14,101 nt of DNA from Treponema sp. (GCA_017617145.1 JAFZWX010000119.1:1-14101); one strand, 5' to 3'; positions 1-7,565 are shown, counted from the first letter of the stretch. The notes: generated by a model not told the origin, from the letters alone. Numbers and translations: made by a program.

Positions 1-30
1 TAAATAAATATAATTCGGGGTTAAATAAAA

Positions 31-1773
31 ATGAACAAACGAACACGCTTGCTTATTCTTCTTGCTGTTCTTGCTATTTGTTTCGTTTTCCTCTGGCCGT
101 CAATCAGCTGGTATGGAAGAACTCCAAAGGAAGTTCAACAGCTTGCCTTAGGTTCAACGGAAAATATCAAGAATTATGCCGAAAGTAAGGCTGCAGAAGA
201 TGTACGCACAATCAAAAGCATGGCAAAAATTGCAGACGCCGTTCTTGACGGTGAATATGCATGGCTTAATAAAGAAGCCGCTAAGCAGTACAAATCTTAC
301 GGACAGAAAGCTCCTGAGCCAATGACTGTAAAAGATGTTCTTGCTGCTTATGACACAGAGCTTGAATTTATGAATGTAATTCAGGCTAAGTACCGTGATG
401 AAATCTTAAAGGCAAAAAGCTATTACGATAACTCTGTAAAGCTTGGTCTTGACCTTTCTGGTGGTATGAACGTAATTGTAAAGGCAGACCTTGATGCCGC
501 ACTTGAATCTCAGGGCGACACAGTTGCTGCCGAAAGCTCTTCAGACTTCAAAAAAGAAGCAATGGCAAATGCTATTGAAAATCTTACAAGCCGTATCGAT
601 AAATTTGGTCTTACATCTCCTGTAATCAGACAGCAGGGCGATGACAGAATCTACATTGAAATTCCTGGTGCTGCTCAGGCAGATGCTATAAATACTTTGA
701 TTATGGGTAAGGGTATCCTTAATTTCCGTCTTTCAGATATGGATGCCACAGAATCATTTAAGACATATTATACACAGCATCCGGCTAGCACATTCAATGC
801 AGCAGGCGAGCTTATGGATCCTTCAATCATTCCAGAAGACTGTGAAGTATTCGGAGTTTACGAGAAAGATTCTTATGGTCTTGATGAACGCACAGACTGG
901 CTTGTTGTTAAGAAAGAAATTGCTCTTGACGGTAAGCATGTACAGTCTGCAGAAGTTCGCTCAGATCAGTACACTGGTCAGCCACAGGTTTGCTTTAATC
1001 TTGATGCAGAAGGAACTACAATTTTTGGTGAATTCACATCTGCTCACGTAGGCGACTATCTTGCAATCGTAAGCGACAACAAGGTTAAGTCAAATGCCCG
1101 CATTCAGGATGCAATCAATACAGGAAGCGTTTCTCTTACTGGTGCCTTCAGCCAGGACGAAGCAAACAATATTAAAAAGGTATTGCAGACAGCTTGGCTC
1201 AACGTTCCACTTTCTGTAGAAAGCCAGCAGGTAATTGGTGCATCTCTTGGTGAAGAAGCAATTCATCAGGGAATTATGGCAATTATCCTTGGTTTGAGCT
1301 TGATTCTTGTATTCATGTTTATCTTCTATAAAAAATCAGGTTTGAACGCAGTTGTTGCACAGGTTTTGAACCTCTTTATGATGTTCTCAATCCTTTCTGC
1401 TTTCAACCTTACACTTACACTTTCTTCTATTGCCGGTATGATTCTTACAATTGGTATGGCAGTAGATGCTAACGTTCTTGTATTTGAACGAATTAAGGAA
1501 GAGCTTAGAAACGGTAAGAGCCGCCCGGTTGCAATCTCTATGGGATTCGACAACGCATTCTGGGCTATTATGGACTCTAACATCACAACCTTTATTGCTG
1601 CCATCTTCCTTTCATGGCTTGGAACTGGTGCAATTCAGGGATTCGCAGTTTCACTTGCAATAGGTGTTGTTTCTTCTGTATTCACAGCTCTGTTCGTATC
1701 TCGCTTGATTTTCGACTTTGATACAGATGTCCTGCACGCAAAGAAAGTTAGCATTGCATGGGGGATTAAATAA
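31..1773 (+). CDS. secD: Protein translocase subunit SecD
   Basis: SecD works with SecF beside SecYEG in the inner membrane, using proton motive force to pull exported proteins out on the periplasmic side. The 580-residue protein has one N-terminal membrane helix (about 6-26), a long periplasmic region, and five C-terminal helices (about 413-560). The family signature LGLDLSGG is at 138-145. The TM4 motif GMAVDANVLVFER is at 475-487 and contains Asp479, matching the proton-relay aspartate known in this family. About 110 residues separate TM1 from the LGLDL motif, as in E. coli-type SecD and unlike short SecDF fusions. The start is supported by a G-rich Shine-Dalgarno-like stretch (bases 16-20) 10 bases upstream. 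The stop codon overlaps the secF start by one base, so the two are translationally coupled. yajC often precedes secD but would lie outside the window. Identification is firm. Confidence 0.97.
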   Translation: MNKRTRLLILLAVLAICFVFLWPSISWYGRTPKEVQQLALGSTENIKNYAESKAAEDVRTIKSMAKIADAVLDGEYAWLNKEAAKQYKSYGQKAPEPMTVKDVLAAYDTELEFMNVIQAKYRDEILKAKSYYDNSVKLGLDLSGGMNVIVKADLDAALESQGDTVAAESSSDFKKEAMANAIENLTSRIDKFGLTSPVIRQQGDDRIYIEIPGAAQADAINTLIMGKGILNFRLSDMDATESFKTYYTQHPASTFNAAGELMDPSIIPEDCEVFGVYEKDSYGLDERTDWLVVKKEIALDGKHVQSAEVRSDQYTGQPQVCFNLDAEGTTIFGEFTSAHVGDYLAIVSDNKVKSNARIQDAINTGSVSLTGAFSQDEANNIKKVLQTAWLNVPLSVESQQVIGASLGEEAIHQGIMAIILGLSLILVFMFIFYKKSGLNAVVAQVLNLFMMFSILSAFNLTLTLSSIAGMILTIGMAVDANVLVFERIKEELRNGKSRPVAISMGFDNAFWAIMDSNITTFIAAIFLSWLGTGAIQGFAVSLAIGVVSSVFTALFVSRLIFDFDTDVLHAKKVSIAWGIK

Positions 1774-2987
1774 TGAAAAAGACACTTAGTTTTAACAAAG
1801 GATTTATTCCTTGTACAATAATCAGCCTGGCAATCATTGTTTTTGGTTTAGTTGGAATGTTTACACGCGGAATCAATCTTGGTATTGATTTTAAGCCTGG
1901 TCTTATTGAAGAGGTTCGCGTTGCTCCTCCAGTTGCCGAAGTTACATATAGCGGTGCTGCAAAGGTTTCTCTTGATTTGAGTGCCGGTCAGCTCGATGTT
2001 GTAATTACTGGTATTGGAACAACTAACGAAACACGTTCAATCAACTTTAATGAAGTAACTACAGTTTCTGCTCTTGCAACAGAATTGAACAAGATTGAAG
2101 GTGTAAATATGGTTGCAAAGAACGGCTCGTTCCCAACAACAAAGCTTTTCTTGAACTCTGCCGCTACAAATCAGCTTACAACAACTACACTTTACATTTA
2201 CCCTGCCGGAACATCAGAAATTACAACTGATGATGTTCGCGATGCACTTTCTTCAATGGAAGGCATTTCAATCAAGCAGCTTGGTAATGGTGCCGATGCA
2301 AGTTATCAGATCCGTGCCGGTGTTGACGGTGAAGAGTCTGGCGACGTAACTGCAAAAATCAACGAAAAGCTTTACAGCAAGTTTGGTAAGGAAAAGGTAG
2401 CAATCGTAAAGACAGATTTTATTGGTTCTTCTTTCTCTCACTCAATTGCTGTTAAGTCTATTATAATGTTCGTGCTTACAGTAACACTCATCTGGTTGTA
2501 TGCTGCAATCCGTTTCCATTGGGATTTTGCTCTTGGTTCGATTGTTGCTTTGCTCCACGATACATTGATTATGTTTACTTTCATTATCTGGACACAGATG
2601 GAATTCTCTACAACTGTACTTGCTGCTGTTTTGACAATCATCGGTTACTCAATCAACGCTACAGTCGTAATTCTTGACCGTATCCGTTACAACCTCAAAT
2701 TCATGACAGAAGCAAAGAACTTCAACGAGATTTTGAACAAGTCTTTAAGCGACACCCTTGTACGTTCTATTTTGACAACTGTAACAACTTTGTTCGCAGT
2801 AGTTGCTTTGTTCGTATTCACAACAGGAAGCATTAAAGATTTCTCTCTTGCCCTTATCGTAGGTTTGATAAGTGGTGCTTATTCTTCAATCTTCATTTCA
2901 AGCGCATTCATTTCTGCATGCCGTAAGAACTGGAGACCAGAATTTGGCGTACACCACTCACTCAAAGCCGCCAAAAAGGACGAGTAG
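1773..2987 (+). CDS. secF: Protein translocase subunit SecF, with enlarged periplasmic domain
   Basis: SecF is the partner of SecD in the proton-driven Sec accessory complex. Its ATG shares a base with the secD stop, and GGGGG lies just upstream within the secD end. TM1 is at about 11-30, followed by GIDFKPG (37-43), a variant of the usual G-x-DF-x-GG. Helices 2-6 lie at about 227-380, with LHDTL at 261-265 and the GYSIN...DRIR motif at 291-305. At 404 residues it is longer than E. coli SecF (about 320). The excess is a Ser/Thr-rich stretch at about 50-165 in the first periplasmic domain. In the TM4 motif most SecF proteins have Asn-Asp, whereas this one has Asn295-Ala296. The final residues are Lys-rich and cytoplasmic. 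Assignment is firm; the role of the extra domain is unknown. Confidence 0.96.
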   Translation: MKKTLSFNKGFIPCTIISLAIIVFGLVGMFTRGINLGIDFKPGLIEEVRVAPPVAEVTYSGAAKVSLDLSAGQLDVVITGIGTTNETRSINFNEVTTVSALATELNKIEGVNMVAKNGSFPTTKLFLNSAATNQLTTTTLYIYPAGTSEITTDDVRDALSSMEGISIKQLGNGADASYQIRAGVDGEESGDVTAKINEKLYSKFGKEKVAIVKTDFIGSSFSHSIAVKSIIMFVLTVTLIWLYAAIRFHWDFALGSIVALLHDTLIMFTFIIWTQMEFSTTVLAAVLTIIGYSINATVVILDRIRYNLKFMTEAKNFNEILNKSLSDTLVRSILTTVTTLFAVVALFVFTTGSIKDFSLALIVGLISGAYSSIFISSAFISACRKNWRPEFGVHHSLKAAKKDE

Positions 2988-3006
2988 GGTAATATAAAAT
3001 CAGATA

Positions 3007-3078
3007 GCCCCAGAGTTTTGCTGTCAGTCGCAAACAGGACGAAAAGGAAGTTTGCGCCCGCCAACAAAACTCTGGGGC
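3007..3078 (+). terminator. Long nested hairpin downstream of secF
   Basis: A perfect 14-base inverted repeat, GCCCCAGAGTTTTG at 3007-3020 and its complement at 3065-3078, encloses a second perfect 7-base stem (CGCAAAC 3029-3035, GTTTGCG 3050-3056). The right arm is followed by AATTTATTTTA. It lies 19 bases after the secF stop, so it probably ends the secDF transcript. It is much longer than a standard terminator and lacks a clean U-tract, so mRNA 3'-end protection or a mobile palindrome are alternatives. Confidence 0.6.
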
Positions 3079-3112
3079 AATTTATTTTAAATTAAAATAA
3101 TGCAAACCAGTT

Positions 3113-3205
3113 ATGAAAAAATGCGGAGCGGGGGTTCTGATTTTGCGGAACGTCCTCTTCGTTTAGTGGAGCAAAATCAGGTTCCACGCGTAAGCATTTT
3201 TTCAT
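3113..3205. repeat. Second long nested palindrome in the secF-ispH gap
   Basis: The outer arms are a perfect 12-base inverted repeat, ATGAAAAAATGC at 3113-3124 and its complement at 3194-3205. Inside are perfect 10-base arms, CTGATTTTGC at 3137-3146 and GCAAAATCAG at 3171-3180, around a 24-base loop. The A6 run on the left and T6 run on the right could make it a terminator in both directions, although no gene here lies on the - strand. Its right end is 21 bases before the proposed ispH -10 element. Confidence 0.6.
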
Positions 3206-3226
3206 CTTTAGTATTTATTCCTTTTT

Positions 3227-3235
3227 TGATATTAT
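3227..3235 (+). promoter_or_regulatory. Extended -10 promoter element of ispH, predicting a leaderless start
   Basis: TGATATTAT matches an extended -10 (TG-n-TATTAT). Only six bases separate it from the ATG at 3242, so the expected transcription start falls on or beside the A of the start codon. A -35 is weak (TTTAGT, 3207-3212). The TGA at 3227-3229 is in frame with ispH and blocks any upstream start. Confidence 0.5.
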
Positions 3236-3241
3236 TTTAAT

Positions 3242-4090
3242 ATGAACGTTATCCGTGCAAAAGTATTGGGATTTTGTTTTGGTGTCCGACGTGCCGTTGA
3301 GCTGGCAGAACAGGCACTTGCAGAATCTAATGGTAAAGTCTATTCTCTTGGCCCTCTTATCCATAACGAGGCTGCTCTTGCCGATTTGCAGAGCAGGGGA
3401 TTGTGTACTGTTGAAGAAGCAGATTTGCAGACAATTCCAGATGGCGCTACAGTAATTATCCGTGCGCACGGAGTTGCTCCAAAAGTTACTGCTGCTTTAG
3501 AAGAGAAGGGCTGCCAGATAATTGATGCCACTTGCCCGCGCGTAAAGGCAAGTCAGAAAATGGTAGAGCGCTATACCTGCCAGAACGATTATGTAATAAT
3601 TTCAGGTGACAAAAATCACGGCGAAATGATTGGCATTGCAGGCTTTGCCGGAAAAAACTTTGTTCAGATTCAGAACGCTGCCGAAGCTCAAAAACTTGAA
3701 ATACCAGACGCCGACAAAATAAACGTCATTTTAATGAGCCAGACCACTTACAGTCCGAGAGAGTTTGCAAAAATAGAAAACATCCTGCGCACCAAGTTCA
3801 AAAATCTTGCCGTAATGAATACAATCTGCCCCGCCACAAACGAACGACAGCAGGCCTTGCTTGAATTGTGCCAGAAGGTAGAAGGAGTTCTTGTAATAGG
3901 CGGCAAAACCTCCGCCAACACCAAACGCCTCTACCAGACTGCCGCAGAAAATTGTAAACACGCGGCACACATCCAGTCCGCTGCAGACATCCCGCCGGAA
4001 TTCAATAACCTGAAGATAATTGGTATAACAGCAGGCGCTTCTACACCAGATTCCATCATTCTTGCCGTTGAAACGCATTTGTCTAAATAA
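3242..4090 (+). CDS. ispH: 4-hydroxy-3-methylbut-2-enyl diphosphate reductase
   Basis: IspH (LytB) is the iron-sulfur enzyme that reduces HMBPP to IPP and DMAPP in the last step of the MEP isoprenoid pathway, in the cytoplasm. The 282-residue protein is a normal stand-alone length. The three cluster-binding cysteines are visible: Cys12 in GFCFGVRRA, Cys98 in DATCPRV and Cys196 in NTICPATN. Substrate-site residues expected for the family are His41 (LIHNEA), His76 (RAHG), His126 and Glu128 (NHGEM), Thr168 (SQTT), and the GGKTSANT (220-227) and AGASTPD (264-270) motifs. The start is fixed because Cys12 lies at the usual distance from the N terminus and a stop codon sits just upstream in frame. 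There is no Shine-Dalgarno sequence. It appears monocistronic between hairpin-containing gaps. Identification is firm. Confidence 0.97.
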   Translation: MNVIRAKVLGFCFGVRRAVELAEQALAESNGKVYSLGPLIHNEAALADLQSRGLCTVEEADLQTIPDGATVIIRAHGVAPKVTAALEEKGCQIIDATCPRVKASQKMVERYTCQNDYVIISGDKNHGEMIGIAGFAGKNFVQIQNAAEAQKLEIPDADKINVILMSQTTYSPREFAKIENILRTKFKNLAVMNTICPATNERQQALLELCQKVEGVLVIGGKTSANTKRLYQTAAENCKHAAHIQSAADIPPEFNNLKIIGITAGASTPDSIILAVETHLSK

Positions 4091-4129
4091 TATATATTAA
4101 TAATCAATAAAATACTCATGAATTAGCTT

Positions 4130-4295
4130 GAAAAATACTGGCTACGGAGTGGAAAATGGCAGGCGACTGCTTCTGAGTGGTGCCGGCGGCATAGAAAAAA
4201 TCCGAGGATTTACGAAGTAAACCGCAGGATTTTTACGATAACCAGCTCAGCCTGCAGTCGACTGACATTTTCCACGGGAGTAGCCAGTATTTTTC
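4130..4295. repeat. 166-base multi-arm palindrome between ispH and ndk
   Basis: The outer arms are a perfect 16-base inverted repeat (GAAAAATACTGGCTAC at 4130-4145, complement at 4280-4295). Nested inward are a perfect 10-base pair (GTGGAAAATG 4149-4158 with 4266-4275), GACTGC with GCAGTC, a bulged CTGAGTGGT pairing with ACCAGCTCAG, an 8-base pair AAAAATCC/GGATTTTT, and a tip TTTAC-GAA-GTAAA. Transcribed, it would fold into one long rod-like hairpin. The A-run on the left and T-run on the right are compatible with bidirectional termination after ispH. It codes for nothing convincing. A mobile palindrome or structured RNA are alternatives. Confidence 0.65.
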
Positions 4296-4307
4296 TATAT
4301 GTATCAA

Positions 4308-4340
4308 CTTATTGATTACATTCTTCATCTACTATATAAT
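4308..4340 (+). promoter_or_regulatory. Promoter of ndk-gpsA
   Basis: TTGATT (4312-4317) and a perfect TATAAT (4335-4340) are separated by 17 bases. The -10 ends nine bases before the ndk ATG, leaving room for a leader of only about 2-4 bases. The surrounding CTTATTGATTA is repeated exactly before the first ABC gene at 8283-8293. Confidence 0.75.
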
Positions 4341-4349
4341 ATTTAGACT

Positions 4350-4793
4350 ATGAGTAGATGTTTTGTTATGTTGAAACCAGGTGTAGTAAATCGCCGCCTG
4401 GTAGGAGAGGTTATTGAACGCCTCGAGAAAAAAGGTTTTAAACTTGTTGCAATGAAAATGGTTCACGTTTCTGGTGAACTGGCTGCTAAACATTATGCAG
4501 AACACGAAGGTAAGCCGTTTTATGAGGGTTTGGTGGATTATATTACTTCGGGTCCTGTTATTGCAATGGTATGGCAGGCAGATGATTGTGTTGCCTTAAT
4601 CAGAAAATTTGTTGGTTCTACAAAGCCAAGTGAAGCTCAGCCGGGAACTATCCGCGGAGATTACTGTATCCACACAGAACGCAATATTATACACGCTTCC
4701 GACAGTGACGAAAGTGCTGCACGCGAAATTGCACTCTGGTTCAAAGAAGAAGAAATTTTTGACTGGAAAGATTGCGAGGACGGCTGGTACTAG
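4350..4793 (+). CDS. ndk: Nucleoside diphosphate kinase
   Basis: Ndk moves the gamma phosphate between nucleoside triphosphates and diphosphates through a phosphohistidine, balancing NTP and dNTP pools. The catalytic histidine is His115 within NIIHASDSDESA (112-123). Other family residues are Lys9 (LKPG), Arg85, Thr91, Arg102 in PGTIRGDY (98-105) and Asn112. At 147 residues it is close to the usual length of about 140-150. The common KPD start motif is KPG here. The start is set by family length and by an in-frame TAG at 4344-4346. No Shine-Dalgarno sequence precedes it, and the -10 hexamer lies almost against the ATG, suggesting a leaderless message. gpsA follows after 30 bases with its own strong ribosome site, so the two probably form an operon. 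Identification is firm. Confidence 0.96.
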   Translation: MSRCFVMLKPGVVNRRLVGEVIERLEKKGFKLVAMKMVHVSGELAAKHYAEHEGKPFYEGLVDYITSGPVIAMVWQADDCVALIRKFVGSTKPSEAQPGTIRGDYCIHTERNIIHASDSDESAAREIALWFKEEEIFDWKDCEDGWY

Positions 4794-4823
4794 GCTACGA
4801 TCGAAAATCGTGCGGGAGGAACT

Positions 4824-5873
4824 ATGGCAGAAAAAACTGTAGGAATCATAGGCGGTGGTGCCTGGGGAACTGGTATTGCTCAGGCGCTGGCACGCGGCGG
4901 TCACAAGGTAGAAATCTGGGCTCTTGAAGAAGATGTCGTTGCTTCTATAAACAACGAACACGAAAACAAGCGTTTTCTTCCTGGCTTTAAGCTTAACGAA
5001 AATATTACCTGTTCAAATGATATCTGGCAGGTAGCCTTTGGAAAAGAATTCCTTTTTGTTGCTTCTCCTTCTATCTTCCTTGCACAGACACTTGCAAAAA
5101 TTAATACCGTTCCAAACATTGTAGACGGTTCTACAGTTATAGCTGCTCTTACAAAGGGTTTTGTTCCTTCCCCAACAGGGCCAAAGCTTATTCTTGAAAC
5201 TATCGAGTCTGCTTTGCCCGAAGTTTATAAGGATTGCACTGTTTATGTTGCAGGTCCAAGTCATGCAGAAGAGGTTGCAATGGGTAAGATTACAGGTCTT
5301 GTTGCAGCTTCATTAAATCCAAAAAATTCTATCCGTGTGCGCGAGCTTTTGAAGGTTCCTGGTCTTATGGTATTCTCAAGCTTTGATATAATCGGAACTC
5401 AGATTTGTGCTGCTGCTAAAAACGTTATTGCCGCAGTTTATGGTGCCATGGATGCAATTGCCGAAACAAGTGATATTGTTGGCGACAATACAGAATCACT
5501 CTTACTTGCTGCCGGATTAAATGAAATCCAGACTCTTGGTTTTGCAATGGGTGCAACTCATGCAGAGACTTTTACATCAGTCAGCGGAGTAGGCGACCTT
5601 GACGTTACCTGTAAATCAAAATACGGACGCAACCGCCGTTTTGGTCAGGATATTGTAAAAACAGATATGTTGTCACGCTTTAAGGACATTGACGACCTTA
5701 TTGCAAATGTAGGAAAAATCAGATATTTACCCGAAGGTGCAATTGCCTGTAAATACGTTCACGAAATTGCCCAGAAAAAAGATTTAAAGCTTCCTTTGTG
5801 TAATGCCCTTTACAAGGTTTTGAACAAAGAAAGCACCGTCGACCAGATGGTAAAAGAATTGTTGAATTTGTAA
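4824..5873 (+). CDS. gpsA: NAD(P)-dependent glycerol-3-phosphate dehydrogenase
   Basis: GpsA interconverts dihydroxyacetone phosphate and sn-glycerol 3-phosphate, supplying the backbone for phospholipid synthesis in the cytoplasm. The 349-residue protein begins with a Rossmann fold whose dinucleotide loop GGGAWGTG spans 10-17. The substrate-binding motifs are TKGF with Lys111, AGPSHAEE (143-150), the catalytic-type Lys199 in AAKNVIA, GVGDLDVTC (255-263) and GRNRRFG (268-274). All expected active-site blocks are intact. The start is decided by a strong Shine-Dalgarno sequence, GGGAGGA at 4814-4820, three bases before the ATG. It sits 30 bases after ndk with no hairpin between, consistent with cotranscription. 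The REP-like cluster starts three bases after its stop codon. Identification is firm. Confidence 0.97.
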   Translation: MAEKTVGIIGGGAWGTGIAQALARGGHKVEIWALEEDVVASINNEHENKRFLPGFKLNENITCSNDIWQVAFGKEFLFVASPSIFLAQTLAKINTVPNIVDGSTVIAALTKGFVPSPTGPKLILETIESALPEVYKDCTVYVAGPSHAEEVAMGKITGLVAASLNPKNSIRVRELLKVPGLMVFSSFDIIGTQICAAAKNVIAAVYGAMDAIAETSDIVGDNTESLLLAAGLNEIQTLGFAMGATHAETFTSVSGVGDLDVTCKSKYGRNRRFGQDIVKTDMLSRFKDIDDLIANVGKIRYLPEGAIACKYVHEIAQKKDLKLPLCNALYKVLNKESTVDQMVKELLNL

Positions 5874-5875
5874 AT

Positions 5876-5989
5876 GAGATTGTCGGGTCAAGCCCGACAA
5901 TGACACAATGGGATTGTCCGACAATGACACAGTCTGTTATCCCAGACAATGACAAAGATTGTCATTCCCGGGCTTGACCCGGGAATCTC
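5876..5989. repeat. REP/BIME-like cluster of inverted palindromes between gpsA and ffh
   Basis: Two 29-base units face each other at 5876-5904 and 5961-5989. Reverse-complementing one gives the other with four differences. Each unit contains a 9-base-pair hairpin with a 5-base loop (arms ATTGTCGGG/CCCGACAAT and ATTCCCGGG/CCCGGGAAT). The four differences are two compensatory base-pair swaps that leave the stem perfect. Between them are a shrunken copy (ATTGTC-C-GACAAT, 5913-5925) and a half copy, with GACAATGACA repeated at 5896, 5920 and 5945. This resembles repetitive extragenic palindromes. Similar GTCATTCCCGG-type palindromes are dispersed in many alphaproteobacterial genomes, from general recollection. 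Confidence 0.75.
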
Positions 5990-6008
5990 TTATATAACGG
6001 AGTAATAC

Positions 6009-7451
6009 ATGCTTGAAAAAATCACCAGTACCTTCAGCTCAATTTTTCAGAAAATCAGCGGTAAATCTACAATTACCGAAAAAAATATTGAGGACGCCGT
6101 AGAAGAAATTAAAATGGCACTTCTCGAAGCCGACGTTAACCTTCGTGTTGTACGCCGCTTTGTTAACTCTACTATAGAGGAAGCCAAGGGTGAAAAAGTT
6201 CTCCGCTCTGTAAATCCGGGTCAGCAGTTTACAAAAATCATCTATGACAAGATGGTCAGCATGCTGGGTGACACAAAAACAGACCTTCATCTTAAAGGTC
6301 CCGATACTCAGTCTGTAATTCTTATGCTTGGTCTTCAGGGTGCCGGTAAAACCACCGCTGCTCACAAGCTTGCTGCCCGCCTTCAAAAAGATGGACGCAA
6401 AGTTCTTCTTGCTGCCTGTGACTTAGTTCGTCCTGCAGCCGTTGAACAACTCAGCCAGCTTGGAGCCAAAATCGGAGTTCCAGTTTATAAAGAAAATTCA
6501 AAAGATGCCGTACGCAATGCGCAGGATTCAATAGACTTTGCACGCAAAAACGGTTACGACACAATTATCATAGATACTGCCGGTCGTCTTCAGATTGATG
6601 AAGAAATGATGGCCGAGCTTGTAAAAATCAAAAAGGCAACTGACCCTGTAGAAGTTCTGCTTGTTGCCGATGCAATGACCGGTCAGAATGCCGTTGATAT
6701 TGCAAAGAGCTTTGATGAACAGCTTGGACTTACTGGTGTTATTCTTACCAAGTTTGATTCCGATGCACGTGGTGGTGCGGCTCTTTCTCTTAAAACAATT
6801 ACAGGAAAACCAATTCTCTTTATTGGTACCGGCGAAAAAACAGAAGACTTTGAAGTTTTCCATCCGGAGCGAATTGCTAGCCGCATTCTTGGCATGGGTG
6901 ATGTTGTTTCCCTCGTAGAAAAAGCCCAGGAAACAATGGACGAAGAAGCCGCCCTCAAAATGCAGAAAAAGCTTCAGCGAAACGAGTTCACACTTCAGGA
7001 TTATCTTGAACAGTTCCAGCAGGTTAAAAAAATGGGCAACATGCAGTCTATCATGGATATGATTCCTGGTATGAGCGGCATGGATGCTTCGCAAATGGAT
7101 ATGAGCGGCATGAAAAAGAACGAAGCCATTATCCAGAGTATGACTTACAAGGAGCGCCTGAACCATCTTATCATTGGACCAAGCCGCCGTAAGCGCATTG
7201 CAAAGGGCAGCGGTACAACAGTAGCCGACGTAAACAAGCTCCTAAAACAGTTTGAAAAAACAAAACTCATGATGAAAAAAATGTCCCGCAATAAAGGCAT
7301 GCAAAACCGCATGATGAGCCAGATGGGCCTTGGCGGAATGGGAGGCATGGGTGGCGCAGGAGGCCTTGGTGGCCTTGGCGGTCTTGACCCAAGCGCTCTC
7401 AAAGGCATGGACATGAGCAAGCTGCAGGATCTGGCAAAAAGGTTCAGATAA
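6009..7451 (+). CDS. ffh: Signal recognition particle protein (SRP54 GTPase)
   Basis: Ffh binds signal sequences and 4.5S RNA and, with FtsY, delivers ribosomes making membrane proteins to SecYEG. The 480-residue protein has the N domain (about 1-90), then the G domain with P-loop GLQGAGKT (108-115), DLVRPAA (138-144), DTAGRL (189-194) and TKFDSDARGG (247-256). The methionine-rich M domain follows (about 325-435), with FTLQDYLEQ and RRKRIAKGSG (393-402) for RNA binding. The G4 motif has Ser251 where Gly is usual. The C terminus carries a Gly/Met/Leu repeat tail (about 440-459) before a basic end. A modest Shine-Dalgarno CGGAG (5998-6002) lies 6 bases before the ATG. It follows gpsA after 135 bases filled by REP-like repeats, so readthrough or an unseen promoter may drive it. 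I see no convincing terminator after it. Identification is firm. Confidence 0.97.
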   Translation: MLEKITSTFSSIFQKISGKSTITEKNIEDAVEEIKMALLEADVNLRVVRRFVNSTIEEAKGEKVLRSVNPGQQFTKIIYDKMVSMLGDTKTDLHLKGPDTQSVILMLGLQGAGKTTAAHKLAARLQKDGRKVLLAACDLVRPAAVEQLSQLGAKIGVPVYKENSKDAVRNAQDSIDFARKNGYDTIIIDTAGRLQIDEEMMAELVKIKKATDPVEVLLVADAMTGQNAVDIAKSFDEQLGLTGVILTKFDSDARGGAALSLKTITGKPILFIGTGEKTEDFEVFHPERIASRILGMGDVVSLVEKAQETMDEEAALKMQKKLQRNEFTLQDYLEQFQQVKKMGNMQSIMDMIPGMSGMDASQMDMSGMKKNEAIIQSMTYKERLNHLIIGPSRRKRIAKGSGTTVADVNKLLKQFEKTKLMMKKMSRNKGMQNRMMSQMGLGGMGGMGGAGGLGGLGGLDPSALKGMDMSKLQDLAKRFR

Positions 7452-7565
7452 AAATCTTCTCTTCTTTGTGAGAGAGAAAAATCAGTCAGACATTACAAGA
7501 TGCTTTGTGCCAGAAACTGGGTGTGTTTCAGTAAAAAGTGTATATGAATAAGAATCTTTTTCAAT

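Noticed and set aside
9..14. TATAAT just upstream of secD
   Set aside because: A start from it would cut into the G-rich ribosome site at 16-20, no -35 can be seen within the window, and the region is uniformly AT-rich.
3215..3469. - strand frame across the ispH start
   Set aside because: It overlaps the conserved ispH N terminus and its promoter and shows no recognisable domain.
4130..4295. Riboswitch or attenuator controlling ndk
   Set aside because: The ndk promoter lies downstream of this palindrome, so the structure would not be in the ndk transcript; no riboswitch core was recognised.
5974..5998. Possible ffh promoter TTGACC ... TATAAC at the edge of the REP-like repeat
   Set aside because: The spacing is only 13 bases, and the -35 lies inside the conserved palindrome, whose sequence is explained by hairpin pairing.
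6528..7166. 212-codon open frame on the - strand inside ffh
   Set aside because: It is fully antisense to an unmistakable Ffh, rich in His/Cys/Phe in the manner of shadow frames, and has no ribosome site or family motif.
7455..7478. Weak hairpin TTCTCT/AGAGAA just after ffh as a terminator
   Set aside because: The stem is short and A/T-rich, and no T-tract follows it.
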